Shown: positions 1 to 10,001 of the stretch, one piece after another
Position numbering within the stretch: position 1 is the first letter of the stretch
Layout: each line of letters opens with the position of its first letter
Assembly (NCBI GenBank): GCA_014529385.2
Contig: CM043950.1
Location: 152,522,945-152,586,944 of the forward strand
Source: Adiantum capillus-veneris
Taxonomy: Eukaryota > Streptophyta > Polypodiopsida > Polypodiales > Pteridaceae
DNA length: 64,000 nucleotides
Reading direction: 5' to 3'
Position numbers and translations under genes: made by a program
Notes under the pieces: generated by a model
Told to the model about the DNA's origin: nothing
Seen by the model: only the letters and a program-made list of their open reading frames with translations
Database searches by the model: none

Positions 1-707
1 CTATTGTCATTATTGAGAAAATACATGGTTTTCCAATAGTTACAAAAAGACGTATACACGTCATCTCATTATACATGCTATGAAAAAAGTAAACTAATGC
101 TATCTAACTACGACTAGACTGACGTCATCTAATCAGACGTCTCATCGCATCCAAGCGACGTATCTGTCGAATTTTGTAGAAAAAAACAAAGAGACTTTCT
201 GTAAGTATAAACATATAATTTACAAAACAATCTATTTTCTTAGCTTATCATTAAAATACAACAAATGTAAAAGAGTAAAATGAAATACTAAGCATGTCAC
301 CGCAAGATCTCTATCAGGGCGTTTAAGCCCTTTTGCTTGCGTACTCGCACTCGTATGGTGTGGGGTCACGTCCTGTCTCATCGACACTGTTGAAAACATA
401 TAAAGAATCCATTATGTTAGAATTTAAAAGTACAAATAGACGTAACTACCAAACCTAAAGAGCAATGCAAAACACTTACAAAATCGGCCTCAAATGATGC
501 CCACCCGCCGCTCCTCAAGTGGTGCGAGGTCCCTGCCTCTACTCGCGCTTTGGCTGTCTCCTTTTGTTGCTTCCACTCGTAATGATTCTCGCGCGCTGCT
601 CGCTTCGCATTCTTCCTATCTTCTTTGGCCAGCCAATCTGGTTTGTTTTACCCATGCTTTATTGCTTTTTGTACTTCAGAACGCTTATGCTTGCAGAATT
701 CGCACAT
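1..707. other. No assignable gene
   Basis: Only short overlapping reading frames are visible and none resembles a known protein. The stretch lies downstream of the minus-strand CACTA accessory frame, so it may be the distal part of that transposon. I could not find a CACTA terminal inverted repeat here, and the element may run off the left edge of the window. Confidence 0.4.
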
Positions 708-1180
708 TCAAACCTTCATCAGGTCTTCATTGAAGCGCTCATCCCGACTTGACATGGAAAACTCATCATGCAGCATGCTGATGACTCTGTCTTTTAATTC
801 ACTTAGCACTTCACTCCAGGTGTTTAGTATGTAGTGTCTAAACACCTGAGAGCAAAGACCGCATATGCGTGAGATCACCTTCTTGCCTTCGTCATCCAAG
901 ATGACGCTGTCGCTGATGTTGATCGAGTACGGAAAGCCCTCTTGCTTGTGACGCGTGAACCTGGGTGTCTCGACAGGGGTCTCTAGAGGTGTCTCGATGG
1001 GCGTACGGACGTAAGGTGCCTCCACTGGAGTCTGGGCCCCAAATCGAGGAGTGTAGAGTGGGGTGACTCCAGGAGGAGTAGCCAGTGGTGTCTAGCCAGG
1101 ATAGGCTGATAGCTGTGTAAAACCTGGCATAGATGGCGATGACATGGCTGGTGTGGGGGCTGGAAAAGAGGAGGAAGGTA
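708..1180 (-). pseudogene. CACTA (En/Spm) accessory transposase-like protein, partial
   Basis: A minus-strand frame of 105 codons (1025-708) ends in a segment that resembles the conserved plant 'putative transposase Ptta/En/Spm' domain: a GKKVISRICGLCSQVFRHYI stretch, then TWSEVLSELKDRVISML. Upstream in the same frame there is a Pro/Thr-rich repeat (PIETPLETPVETP) that reads back through one TAG near 1093 into more Pro/Ser-rich codons to about 1180. In the family this protein accompanies the TNP2 transposase in CACTA transposons and is thought to bind subterminal repeats. It lies on the same strand as, and downstream of, the TNP2 remnant at 2604-5150, as expected for one element. Intron positions are unknown. 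The family call is from residue pattern only. Confidence 0.5.
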
Positions 1181-1514
1181 AGGAGCCTCGTCGAATACGA
1201 GGCGGTGTCGAGGCATCAGCGGCGGCATCCCCACAACAACCGTCATCGCCACCACTAGAGCGCCGATGACTAGACGAGTGTGAAGATCATTTTGTCGACA
1301 CCGAAGCTTGAGAGCGCGGTGAATGCTTCTAAACAGAGGGAGACGCTGAAGGAGTAGAATGACGTGATTGTGCTCTAGAACGATGACACTCCTCGTACCA
1401 CCTCTACTGCTGGGGTGAAAGAAAGAAAGGCATCATCATCCATACCTGCATTAAACACACGAACATTTAATCTTAATATTGAATGGAGAAGACAACATGG
1501 TCGAGTAGAGAAAC

Positions 1515-2433
1515 CCCGTATGTTGTATGTGAGATTTTTTGAGGTAGTTTTTGTATTCTTTGGGTTGTAGACATTGTCTTAAAATCCCATCCTTACCATG
1601 CTTATACAATTGTCCTGCTAAAAGTTGGAGATTTCTTGTTCAAGTGATTACTGATGGTTGTCTTTCCACCTGTAATGATCCGATTGTGAGTAGAGGGATG
1701 ACCTCTTCACTCCACATTGGAACCATTTCGATGTTAAACAGGTACGGATCTCGAAGATCATCATCAATACCTTGAGGTGCTTCCCCATGAAACAGTCTTA
1801 AAGGATGATCATCTCGCGTGTGTGTAGTTCCTCCTTTTACGACTACTCTGAAATCAAACTCAAGCAATAGTATAAACTAACGAAAAATCCTTCCAGTGTT
1901 GCAAGGTTTTTTGACCAGATACAATAGTGCTTGGTGATCTATGAAGAAAACGAATTTGTTTGCAAGAAAGTAGTGTCTAATTTTCAACATCATATATCAT
2001 TCCTAGACCTTAGCTTTCAGTAGTGGTGTAATTTTTCTCCACGTTGTTCAACTGCCGACTGGAGTAGCAAATGGAAAAATCCATTTTATTCTCTCCTGGT
2101 GGCTGGGCTAATATACACCCTATTGCATAGTCTAATGACTCAACATGAACGTGAAAGATCTTGCTCCAGTTAGGGGCTTGCAAAATTGGAGCAGAATTTA
2201 ATTGTTGGTGGGTGGGCTAATATACACCCTATTGCATAGTCTAATGAGTCAACATGAACGTGAAAGATCTTGCTCCAGTTAGGGGCTTGCAAAATTGGAG
2301 CAGAATTTAATTGTTGCTTCAATTTGTGAAAAGCATGCTCGCATCCTTCTATCCATTCAAACTTAGCAATGAGGGCATACAACGTCTTAGCTATTACAAC
2401 ATACATGTATATAGTTAAGCAAGAAGCATGCAA
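1515..2433 (-). pseudogene. Ty3/gypsy pol fragment (end of RT, RNase H, start of integrase)
   Basis: Read on the minus strand, the fragment gives three consecutive gypsy pol blocks in the right order. First, the RT thumb/RNase H junction (FEWIEGCEHAFHKLKQQLNS, then APILQAPNWSKIFHVHVDS). Second, RNase H core and tether (LRHYFLANKFVFFIDHQALL and LVKKPCNTGRI near 1890-1990). Third, the segment before the integrase zinc finger (GEAPQGIDDDLRDPYLFNIE and LAGQLYKHGKDGILR near 1570-1790). Frames change between blocks and stops are present, so it is a dead fragment without LTRs, gag, protease or integrase catalytic core. It sits between the two CACTA genes, so it probably inserted into that transposon and was later truncated, or was captured by it. 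Confidence 0.75.
2096..2316. repeat. Tandem duplication, about 109-bp period
   Basis: Two nearly identical copies lie head to tail inside the gypsy fragment. The motif GGGCTAATATACACCC occurs at 2105 and again at 2214, and the copies continue alike to the TTTAATTGTTG ends near 2207 and 2316. Only about two bases differ, so the duplication is much younger than the surrounding decayed gypsy sequence. Confidence 0.9.
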
Positions 2434-2603
2434 AATCAGTTGATTTTAGCCTCTAGATCTTCAGTCATCTTCTTCTCAACACCGAGATTGCACATGACAA
2501 TCCCAGATATGCGCTCATCATCTATGGTTTGCCATAGCATGTCCCGGGCTTTATCATATCCGTCTAGCCACTCTCCAATGTAAACTAGGGACTCTGATAC
2601 CAA

Positions 2604-5150
2604 CTAGCCTTCTGCCATGCTACCCTCCGGACATTTCTTTTGATCCACATATCCCTTTAGCGTTTTCATGAAACATTCTAAAAAGAACATCCATCTATAA
2701 TGTACTATGCTAGCTATTTTCACCTCATCAACTATGTGAACAAGAAGATGGACCTGAATGGTTAGCATGGTAGTAGGGAAGTGTTTCTCAAACATGCACA
2801 CAATTTCCGCAACATTTAGTTTGATGAATGGTATGGAGTCTACATTGATATCCTTTTGTGCGATCCATTGCACCAACTTCGCAAGTATGTGGATTGTGTT
2901 ACGGATCGACGTCAGGAGACAAACATCCCTCAATGACCACCGGTAAAATAAACTGCAAAACACATCTAGCAATGATATTAAAGTCCACACACAAATTTAC
3001 TACACAATTCCCACTATGATATATTCCACTTCAAACATGCCTGACACATTTTATGGCAATCGTGTGACTTCAAACCGGTAAGCTTTCCTTCTTTAATGAA
3101 ACACATTCGGAGCAAGTGCATTATGCCACTGGGGTCCGCACATATTAAATGGTCTCTTTTACTTTGCGTTCTTGGGCTCCTGTAAAAATCCATGGCGCTT
3201 TAGGGAGTTTTATCGATCCATCGGATGCTGTCTGCGGCCAATATTGCTCCATACAATCCACATTTCTAAGGTCAGTCGTGGCTCCCAAAGTATCTTTCTT
3301 TCCAGCCAGATGGTCCCACAACAAATTACCAACATTCTTGAATATGTGCATTGAATCGAGCAAGTGATTGATCATGAGTTTGGGCCAATATGGTAACTCG
3401 TACCATAGAGAGATTCTCTTCATCCCTGGGGAAAAACCGTCATCACACATCTCCTTCTGCTCTAACCGTGATTGTGGCAGACATCCTCGTTGGCTCTCTT
3501 TCCACAAAGCCGTCGCGTAACACATGATTCTCTGGAAGATACACTTGATGACCTTTGTAGATTTTCTTCTTCAATGAGGGTGCCCAACGTGCATTAAGTT
3601 TAGGTCCACATGTGACACATGCTCTCTATCTGCTTGTTTGAAGCCCTGCATCTATACACATGACAATAGATAATCTTGAGAAAAACCAAGATTTACAGTG
3701 TTTGAGTTTGAGTGTAAATCACCTAAGCATTATGTTAGTCCGGGATAGTCATGCATGGTCCACATTAGAATTCATCTTATCAAAGCATTTCGTCGGCCTC
3801 TGTGTCGGCTCATATCCACCACTTCTATGCCAATTCACAATTTTTGTAGCTCTTCCAATAGTGGATAAAGATCACATCCATATTCTTCACTTTATACCAC
3901 CCCGGGACAATCAAGCTTAGCCATAGGTTCCCCTTCTTGGTAGTCAACCACCGGGGAATGTTGTAGTTGACGATAAAAATGGCCATACACTATAAGATGT
4001 TGATCTCTAACCAAATGGATTTATGCCATCCATGTTCAAACTTATAAGCAAATTCAAGCTTCCCTGGCAAAAACCGGCCATGTATCGTCTATAGGTTTCT
4101 AGGCTGCGCAATCTGTAGGAATCCATAGCAAACCATCCAAAGATCTATTGTCCTTGTACCATGATGCTAGGGCGGCCATGGACTTACGCTCAAAGAAATT
4201 CTTGATACGAGGAAGCAGAGGAAAAGATCGCAAAACCTTTTGTGGAATTTTTGTTCCATGGAGATCTACTCAATATATCTCGGAATCACATTTCGACACT
4301 TATCCATGTCTATGTATTCCCCTCTGAAAAGAATGCAATTGTTAGGACAAGCGTGAATCGAATTGTAATCCATCTCCAAGTTTTGCAAGATCTTTCTTGC
4401 TTCCTTTGAAATCTGGCATCAGATTATCAGTTGGCAATACGTGCTCTTTGAGCAATCTACATAGTGAAAAAAATGTGGTACACTTGTGTAAGTAATCTAT
4501 CAAATCATTTCACATCTAGAGTTTTTTATTGAAGTAATTACATTGTAATAGATCACTCAAAAAACGTTGTGATGCTAGTGTTACTCCATCTAGACTTTGC
4601 CTGCATGTTGAGAAGAACCAGGAGTGCCTTCAATCTAGACATACGTGCTCCATCATACAATGGCGTATCTGCTTCACTTTTCACATCATCATAGATAAGC
4701 CTTTTTGAATCCATGATCGTCTCGATCATTTCATTGATCTCGTGCTCAAACATTGCCTAGTTGGGAATGTGGTCTGCATGATCATCCTCTGAGCCATTAG
4801 AGGCTACATATTGTGGCCTCATGTATGCTTCTTGACCAAAGCGCCTACGAACACGTCTATTGGGTTGCAAGATTGCTGTCTCTTGACCAACGTCAGTCCG
4901 AAGAGTTAAAATTGGCAACAACTCGATCTATAATAGATGGATTAAACTTGACAAATTCGCAAACGTGCTACAATGAAATGCGTCTTGTCCGTCGCACTGC
5001 ATACTTGCATTGATTACAAGGACATAAGAATATCCTTGTTGAGAGATAGGTGTTTCGGTTGGATGGTCCCATATCCTTGTTACTACTCATAATGAATGTA
5101 AAAACCTTACAACTTGGACATAAATTTAATCTTCTATTGGCATGCTCCAT
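2604..5150 (-). pseudogene. CACTA (En/Spm) TNP2-type transposase, decayed
   Basis: The minus strand gives TNP2 landmarks in family order. About 5150-4968: a short Cys-rich block (FLCPCNQCKYAV) like the N-terminal transposase-associated zinc-binding domain. About 4753-4553: LYDGARMSRLKALLVLLNMQ followed by WSNTSITTFFE. About 3900-3830: PLLEELQKL followed by a stop where the family has Trp. About 3525-3145: Transposase_21 core with ELPYWPKLMINHLLDSMHIF and KNVGNLLWDHLAGKKDT. About 2990-2604: the C-terminal DUF4218-like block with VHLLVHIVDE, YRWMFFLECFMKTLKGYV and PEGSMAEG. In the family this protein cuts and pastes CACTA elements at their terminal repeats. Here the reading frame is repeatedly broken by stops and frameshifts, so it is not functional. 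Some breaks could be introns that I cannot place. Confidence 0.8.
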
Positions 5151-5151
5151 C

Positions 5152-5154
<3 letters not shown>

Positions 5155-5210
<56 letters not shown>
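5155..5210. repeat. (CT)n microsatellite
   Basis: An uninterrupted TC dinucleotide run of about 56 bp lies just upstream (on the minus strand) of the CACTA transposase remnant. Confidence 0.98.
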
Positions 5211-5212
<2 letters not shown>

Positions 5213-5245
5213 TTCATATTATAAACAACCTCACATTCTCTAATC

Positions 5246-5427
5246 ATGTCCGATCCCCGCACACCTCAGTCTAGAGGTGCACGGAGATCAGAACCACCGT
5301 GTTATAATCTCGTCTTATAGGTCAATGCCTATACTTATGGGCACGAGGAATCTACACACCCACGTCTACATGATAGTGGTAGTGGACAAAACCCCTTTGC
5401 CTCTTCTCTAGCTGTAGCAATTCACAG
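5246..5427 (+). other. Possible reading frame split by the LTR element (left part)
   Basis: From the ATG at 5246, this plus-strand frame has one TAG (after CYNLVL) and is otherwise open up to the LTR. Its phase matches the other side: with one copy of the 4-bp target duplication ACAG removed, it continues from 11157 to a TAA near 11258 without another stop. That is about 95 codons spanning the junction. I recognise no domain. It may be chance, or a decayed gene or element into which the LTR element inserted. Confidence 0.25.
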
Positions 5428-6573
5428 TGTGAGCGGGATGAAAACACACACAGCACCTCTATAACGACCCGACACACACTCTTGGGAAGATACACACACA
5501 CACTAGGGGGCACCACTCGGCTTACACAACACACCTAGCCGAGACAGGAAACACACCTATGGAGTGAGAGGAGAGAAATTATCCACTTGCCCACTCCACA
5601 CAGAGACACACACACACACACCCACCCACCCAAAAAAACTCAGCTCAAAAGAGAAGAATTTCTGATGTTTAGATACAATTGAGCTTGGGCCAACACCAAT
5701 GGGGCAAATAGCTCACACAATATAGGTAAAATAAGCCAGAGACAATCACAAACTAGAGCAGAAACTTCGCTCATAGGAGAAACTTACACAGAAAAACAGC
5801 AGGAAAAGAGTGAGGAATTTGGCAAAATGGACAGCGCCATCGCGTCCGTAACGGCCCAAAACTCCAGTTTACAATGTCATAGTGCTCAAATCCGACCTCG
5901 GATGCGCAGTTTACGGCCAAAACAGGCTCCAAAATGAGCAAAAACACACCTACGGCTGTTTCTCCTCTCTTCCACGTTTTTTCTGGTCTTCTCTCAGTTT
6001 TTTCAGTTCCCACACTTAGCTTTATTAGTTGGGCACCCTTGGCCTTTTAGATGACCTCAAACGGACCCCGAACAGGCCAAAAACTGACCTCGCAGTGCAT
6101 AGTTGTCACCTTTTTGCATCATCCGCACACCTGGCACTCAGCTTTTTTCCAATAATGCATCTCGCCACCACGTGAAGTGGCCCCAAAAAGTGGTCCTAAT
6201 GATGACCTTTCTGCATAAATCTCACAAGAAAACACCCACGTTGTGTCCGTCCTCATCCGCGTGCAAATATTGACCTCGTTCGCCCTCCTGACGCCACTAG
6301 ATGCCATCTAACGCACCTGCTGACCTCACGTCGTCGGCCCGCGGATAGCTTCCTCGAGAAGTTTTACACGCTATAAACTCCTCATTATTGTAGAAAAAAC
6401 ATACTGGTACTGGTGATAGTGAAAATCGATGCACTATGTACATGCTGTCCTACCTGTACACATGTGGGCCCCACGTAACCACCTGGCTCTGCAAAATGGG
6501 CAATTCCTTATTTGATGCACCATGCATGTGTATGTACATATGCACAATCCCTTGCTCCAAAAAACTCCTGACA
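5428..6573 (-). repeat. 3' LTR of the Gag-protease element
   Basis: This is the 1146-bp copy of the terminal repeat, nearly identical to 10002-11152. It includes a short CA-rich microsatellite (about 5604-5631) that differs in length from the other copy. Confidence 0.93.
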
Positions 6574-6578
6574 TAATT

Positions 6579-6592
6579 TGCCCACCCCCTAG
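6579..6592 (-). other. Putative polypurine tract
   Basis: Next to the inner edge of the 3' LTR, the minus strand reads CTAGGGGGTGGGCAAATTA. A purine-rich tract here is where plus-strand DNA synthesis would be primed. Confidence 0.55.
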
Positions 6593-6626
6593 CCTGCTAG
6601 AGCATTCATGCTCAGCAGCAACAACA

Positions 6627-7595
6627 CTAGTAGATGCTCATTCCACCTGGATCCCACACAAAAACACTTTGCATTCCTTGCATCAAAAACTTAATCAAGC
6701 TTCCACCTAGTTCCCAAGGAAAACATGTAGAGATTCTATATAACAACCTTGCATCAAGAAAACCATCAATTACTTTGGCATCAACCTGCATGTGCAAATT
6801 TATCTCCTTCTCCATAGCTGAGAGGTCTCCACTGATCATTTGTGTCATCAATTCCTGCTTCTTTGACAACTCAACCTTGGTTTGCATCAGCCCTTCAATC
6901 ACTTCATAAGGCCCTTCGCTTTCATCCGCAACTTCATTCACAAATGCGACTAAACCACACTCCTGGATTTCTTTATCCATCAAAAGAAATGCAACATCAG
7001 CATCCTCATCACTGCTGGTAGTGCTATCACTATCCTCATCTGTCACCGTGGAAGAGTCTTCATCACTAGACTCATCCTCATCTTCATAAATCTCCTCTGA
7101 TCGTTTCCTTGTGTCCATATTATAAAGCTTCTTGGTACCTGTCTTTCCATAGAGGCTAATCGTACCATGTCGCCAATCTTGAACAGCTCCCACTGCACGT
7201 AACCATGGTCTGCCCAGTATAATAGGATATGCTCCCAACCCTGCTGGCATCACATGAAAATCAACCACTGCCTTTGCATCATATGCCTCCACTTCTAAGC
7301 TCTTTACAACACCCAAGCATTTTACTTTTTGATGGTTTGCCAATCTGATCTGAAACCCTGACACCCCAGCCACTGTGAGACCCATCTTCTCAACGCATGA
7401 GTGTGTTATGACGCATATTTGGGCTCCGCCATCCACATAACCTTGTCCCAAATTTTTCCTTTTATGCCACACATCTACTATTGGACAAATGTCTGGTAGC
7501 TCATCCATTGCCAACACCTTTACTGAACCTCTCTTTGGCTCTTTCTCCATTGGGTTAACCATCCTCTTCCACTGTCGCTTTAGTTTAGGAACCAT
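6627..7595 (-). CDS. Retrotransposon aspartic protease with acidic C-terminal region
   Basis: A 322-codon minus-strand frame in the same phase as gag and separated from it by one TAA. The protease motif is at about residues 50-60 (GQGYVDGGAQICVITHSCVE): the catalytic D-S/T-G of pepsin-type retroviral proteases appears as D-G-G, followed by the usual hydrophobic strand. A second conserved part, GAYPIILGRPWLR, matches the flap/ILGRPWL region of gypsy proteases. In the family the enzyme cleaves the Gag and Pol precursors. After it comes a highly acidic Glu/Asp/Ser stretch (about residues 165-205), then a tail with no RT motif. The ATG at 7595 may be only an internal Met of a former gag-pro fusion. 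The ORF ends about 50 bp before the LTR, so the tail may be the scar of a pol deletion. Confidence 0.75.
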   Translation of the reverse strand: MVPKLKRQWKRMVNPMEKEPKRGSVKVLAMDELPDICPIVDVWHKRKNLGQGYVDGGAQICVITHSCVEKMGLTVAGVSGFQIRLANHQKVKCLGVVKSLEVEAYDAKAVVDFHVMPAGLGAYPIILGRPWLRAVGAVQDWRHGTISLYGKTGTKKLYNMDTRKRSEEIYEDEDESSDEDSSTVTDEDSDSTTSSDEDADVAFLLMDKEIQECGLVAFVNEVADESEGPYEVIEGLMQTKVELSKKQELMTQMISGDLSAMEKEINLHMQVDAKVIDGFLDARLLYRISTCFPWELGGSLIKFLMQGMQSVFVWDPGGMSIY

Positions 7596-7604
7596 TTCTA
7601 TGAG

Positions 7605-8927
7605 TTACCCAAAAGTAACATCTGCCTTCCTGCTCGTCAGATCCTCCTTCAAGTCATAGCTTAATTTCCCATCCCCTAGTGGAAAATCTGAAACATGAAA
7701 CTTTTGATGAGCTCTCCTTTTCCTCTTGGCCTTGACATCCTCGCCTTCATGGCTCTTTCCTTTCTTCTTACTAGGACCTGGGGCACTTCTTCCTTCCTTT
7801 TCCTCTGTGGTCCTCTTCCCAATAGGCATCACTAATGTATCCTCTAGCTTTGATGCCTTCTCCAAGGTGACTACACTTAGCACTTTTGTCTTTCCCTTTT
7901 CCTCCTGGGTCAGTCCACTGGTTCCTTCGTCGCCTTTAATTTTGATGCCATAATCATTTGACCTAGTTAGCACCTGTCTTGGCAATGGATACATGTCTCC
8001 CCCCATCCTTGGTGGCTTATCACATTGCGGACTGATGTGACCCAACTCTCCACAATTATAACATTTGGGCGTTTGCCTCCAAAACCTACCATTGCTTTGT
8101 CCAACACCATTCCTAGGCCTTTCTTCACCTCCTTGCTGATTTGCAAACCTCCCTCGACCTCGATTATTTCCAACTTGACCTAGCATGTTTAGGCTGAGAT
8201 TCTTCATCAAATCTACCATTTGCCTCATGTCTTGCCTTAGCCCATCATCTTGCACTGCTGTAGTGACCACTGATGGCATAACCTGAGTAGTAACAGGAAC
8301 TACTGGTTCATGATGAACCCCTGACATGCGCCCTTGTAAAGACTCTATAGGCTGAAATTGAGACCTCATGGGCAAAGACTCCACCCCTAACTGGCTCATT
8401 TTCCTCAGCTTCCACTCTTTGTTCCTTGCTACCTCTAGTGCATCTTCATATGTCCTAGGCTTCTTTAGCTCCACTCTCCAACGTATATTCTCCCAAAGAC
8501 CAGCTAAGAACCTGTCCTTCTTCATCATGTCAGGCGGGGGTACCTGTGGTGCTAAAGCCTTGCACATTCGCTCCCATGCCAATGAAAACTTACGTATGTA
8601 CGCATCTACTGGCTCACCTTCCTTTTGCACCAAAGCCTGTACTTCTTGCCACACTTTGTCAGGATCTTCTATCTTCACAAACTCCACTTCCAACCCATGT
8701 CGTAGATTGTCCCAACTCAATCTTATAGGTGGATCAACCACACGCAACTCCTCTTCAAATGCTTTAGACCAAACTTGTGCATCACTCTTCAAACAAAGTT
8801 GGAGAAGGCATAACATCTGCGCAGGGTCATGAATCTGGTTGCTAATGCAGGCAACCTCCATCTTTTCCAGAAATTCTTCCACATCTTCATCACTTCTTCC
8901 ATGAAACTTGGGATAAGAGAAAGCCAT
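7605..8927 (-). CDS. Retrotransposon Gag polyprotein
   Basis: The open frame runs back to 8984, but I prefer the ATG at 8927 (MAFSYPKFHGRSDEDVEEFL): a GCC precedes the ATG and the Gag homology begins right there. That gives 440 residues. The first ~190 residues are a Retrotrans_gag capsid domain (FHGRSDEDVEEFLEKME, then VEFVKIEDPDKVWQEVQALV and EPVDAYIRKFSLAWERM). A single CCHC zinc knuckle (CYNCGELGHISPQC) follows, encoded near 8024-8065, preceded by an Arg/Gly-rich basic stretch, both for nucleic-acid binding. The C-terminal part is Lys/Glu-rich. In the family this protein forms the virus-like particle that packages element RNA. The frame ends at a TAA (7605-7607) that a single C-to-T change in a CAA codon would explain, after which the same phase continues into the protease. 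Confidence 0.85.
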   Translation of the reverse strand: MAFSYPKFHGRSDEDVEEFLEKMEVACISNQIHDPAQMLCLLQLCLKSDAQVWSKAFEEELRVVDPPIRLSWDNLRHGLEVEFVKIEDPDKVWQEVQALVQKEGEPVDAYIRKFSLAWERMCKALAPQVPPPDMMKKDRFLAGLWENIRWRVELKKPRTYEDALEVARNKEWKLRKMSQLGVESLPMRSQFQPIESLQGRMSGVHHEPVVPVTTQVMPSVVTTAVQDDGLRQDMRQMVDLMKNLSLNMLGQVGNNRGRGRFANQQGGEERPRNGVGQSNGRFWRQTPKCYNCGELGHISPQCDKPPRMGGDMYPLPRQVLTRSNDYGIKIKGDEGTSGLTQEEKGKTKVLSVVTLEKASKLEDTLVMPIGKRTTEEKEGRSAPGPSKKKGKSHEGEDVKAKRKRRAHQKFHVSDFPLGDGKLSYDLKEDLTSRKADVTFG

Positions 8928-8984
8928 GGCTACCCAAATTATGATGCTTTGAGAACCCCTTCGAACACACGTGCAAGAACCCAA

Positions 8985-9977
8985 AACTTTTGACTACCCA
9001 ATCCCCAAAACTTCAATGGAGCTCAACTTTAGATAAGGACAAACACATGCACATCAAATGAGTTTTCATAGTTGATCATCGGAATGACAATAGGCAAAGG
9101 AAATTCCAGGATCTCTCTCAATCTTCTTGGTCCAAACATAAAGACTATGCACTGCTGGAAAAAGATCTTCCTGGACACATGAACATTAATCTAAATTCTT
9201 TGAGTTAAATAAAAAGGAGTGAACTGAGGGCCATTTTGATCATCCATTAAAGCCAACCATGAAGCTCCCAAGAAGGCACACCTGACTCAACCTCTGATTT
9301 TGCCAAAATTTCAGCAGCATAACAGCATAAATGGCTCAAAATACCAAAAAACTAGCCATCATAACTTGGGAAAATTTCGACAGAGTTTCCCCAGAAGTAG
9401 AACAGTAGGAACCCAAAATATAGACTGTCTATGTATGCATAAACTGTCAACAATAGAACCCGAGCATCAAGTACGACTCACTAGTACATAGCCTATGGCG
9501 AGGTCACAAAAAGGGTGCTCCAACTACCTGTATCACCGAAAGGATCTCCACATTTGAGAATCCCCCAGCTCAATAAAAACCTCACGCTATTGACCCTCAC
9601 ACGAAGGCTAATGCAAATCGCGTATAGTCAAGTCTCAGAAATGACTATCTTCCAGACCAAGTCTCAGAAATGGCTGGGACTACCAAATACAACCAAGTAT
9701 GGCTCCACAAATGCGTACAATGGCAGTTTCCACAAGTAACGTACAATCCAGCAGACAATGCACTCAAACAGGCACCAAGTGATGCATACCCACGGCAACT
9801 GCAACTGACTCCCACTGTCAGTGTAACACTGAACTCCAGCTACCTGTACCTATGTGAATCACCTATACATGTACCTGTCCCTGTAACCTGTAACCTGTAA
9901 TCTGTAACCTGCAACCTGCAACCTGTAATCCCGAAGCTCGAAGCTTGAAGCTCGAAGCAGAAGGTACTCAAAGAAGA
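8985..9977 (-). other. Untranslated leader of the Gag-protease element
   Basis: This is about 1 kb between the primer site and gag on the minus strand, with no convincing ORF. It contains a short tandem array of a CTGTAAC-like heptamer (about 9881-9930) next to a GAAGCTCGAAGC-type repeat (about 9932-9958). Such leaders usually carry packaging signals, but none can be named here. Confidence 0.6.
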
Positions 9978-9995
9978 TCCTCAGTGGGGGCACCA
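9978..9995 (-). other. Putative primer binding site (unusual)
   Basis: Six bases inside the 5' LTR the minus strand reads TGGTGCCCCCACTGAGGAT. It begins with the TGG that pairs with a tRNA CCA end, but it is not the initiator-Met site TGGTATCAGAGC used by the two other LTR elements in this window. I cannot identify the matching tRNA by eye. Confidence 0.5.
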
Positions 9996-10001
9996 AAAGA
10001 A

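Noticed and set aside
494-834. Plus-strand ORFs near 494-834
   Set aside because: They overlap each other in different frames, show no domain, and lie partly antisense to the CACTA accessory remnant at 708-1025.
5246-5534. Terminal inverted repeat (CACTA) near 5.2-5.4 kb for the En/Spm element
   Set aside because: A GATAGTGGTAGTGG near 5371 superficially resembles a TAGTG end, but there is no matching CACTA end on the left and no 3-bp target duplication.
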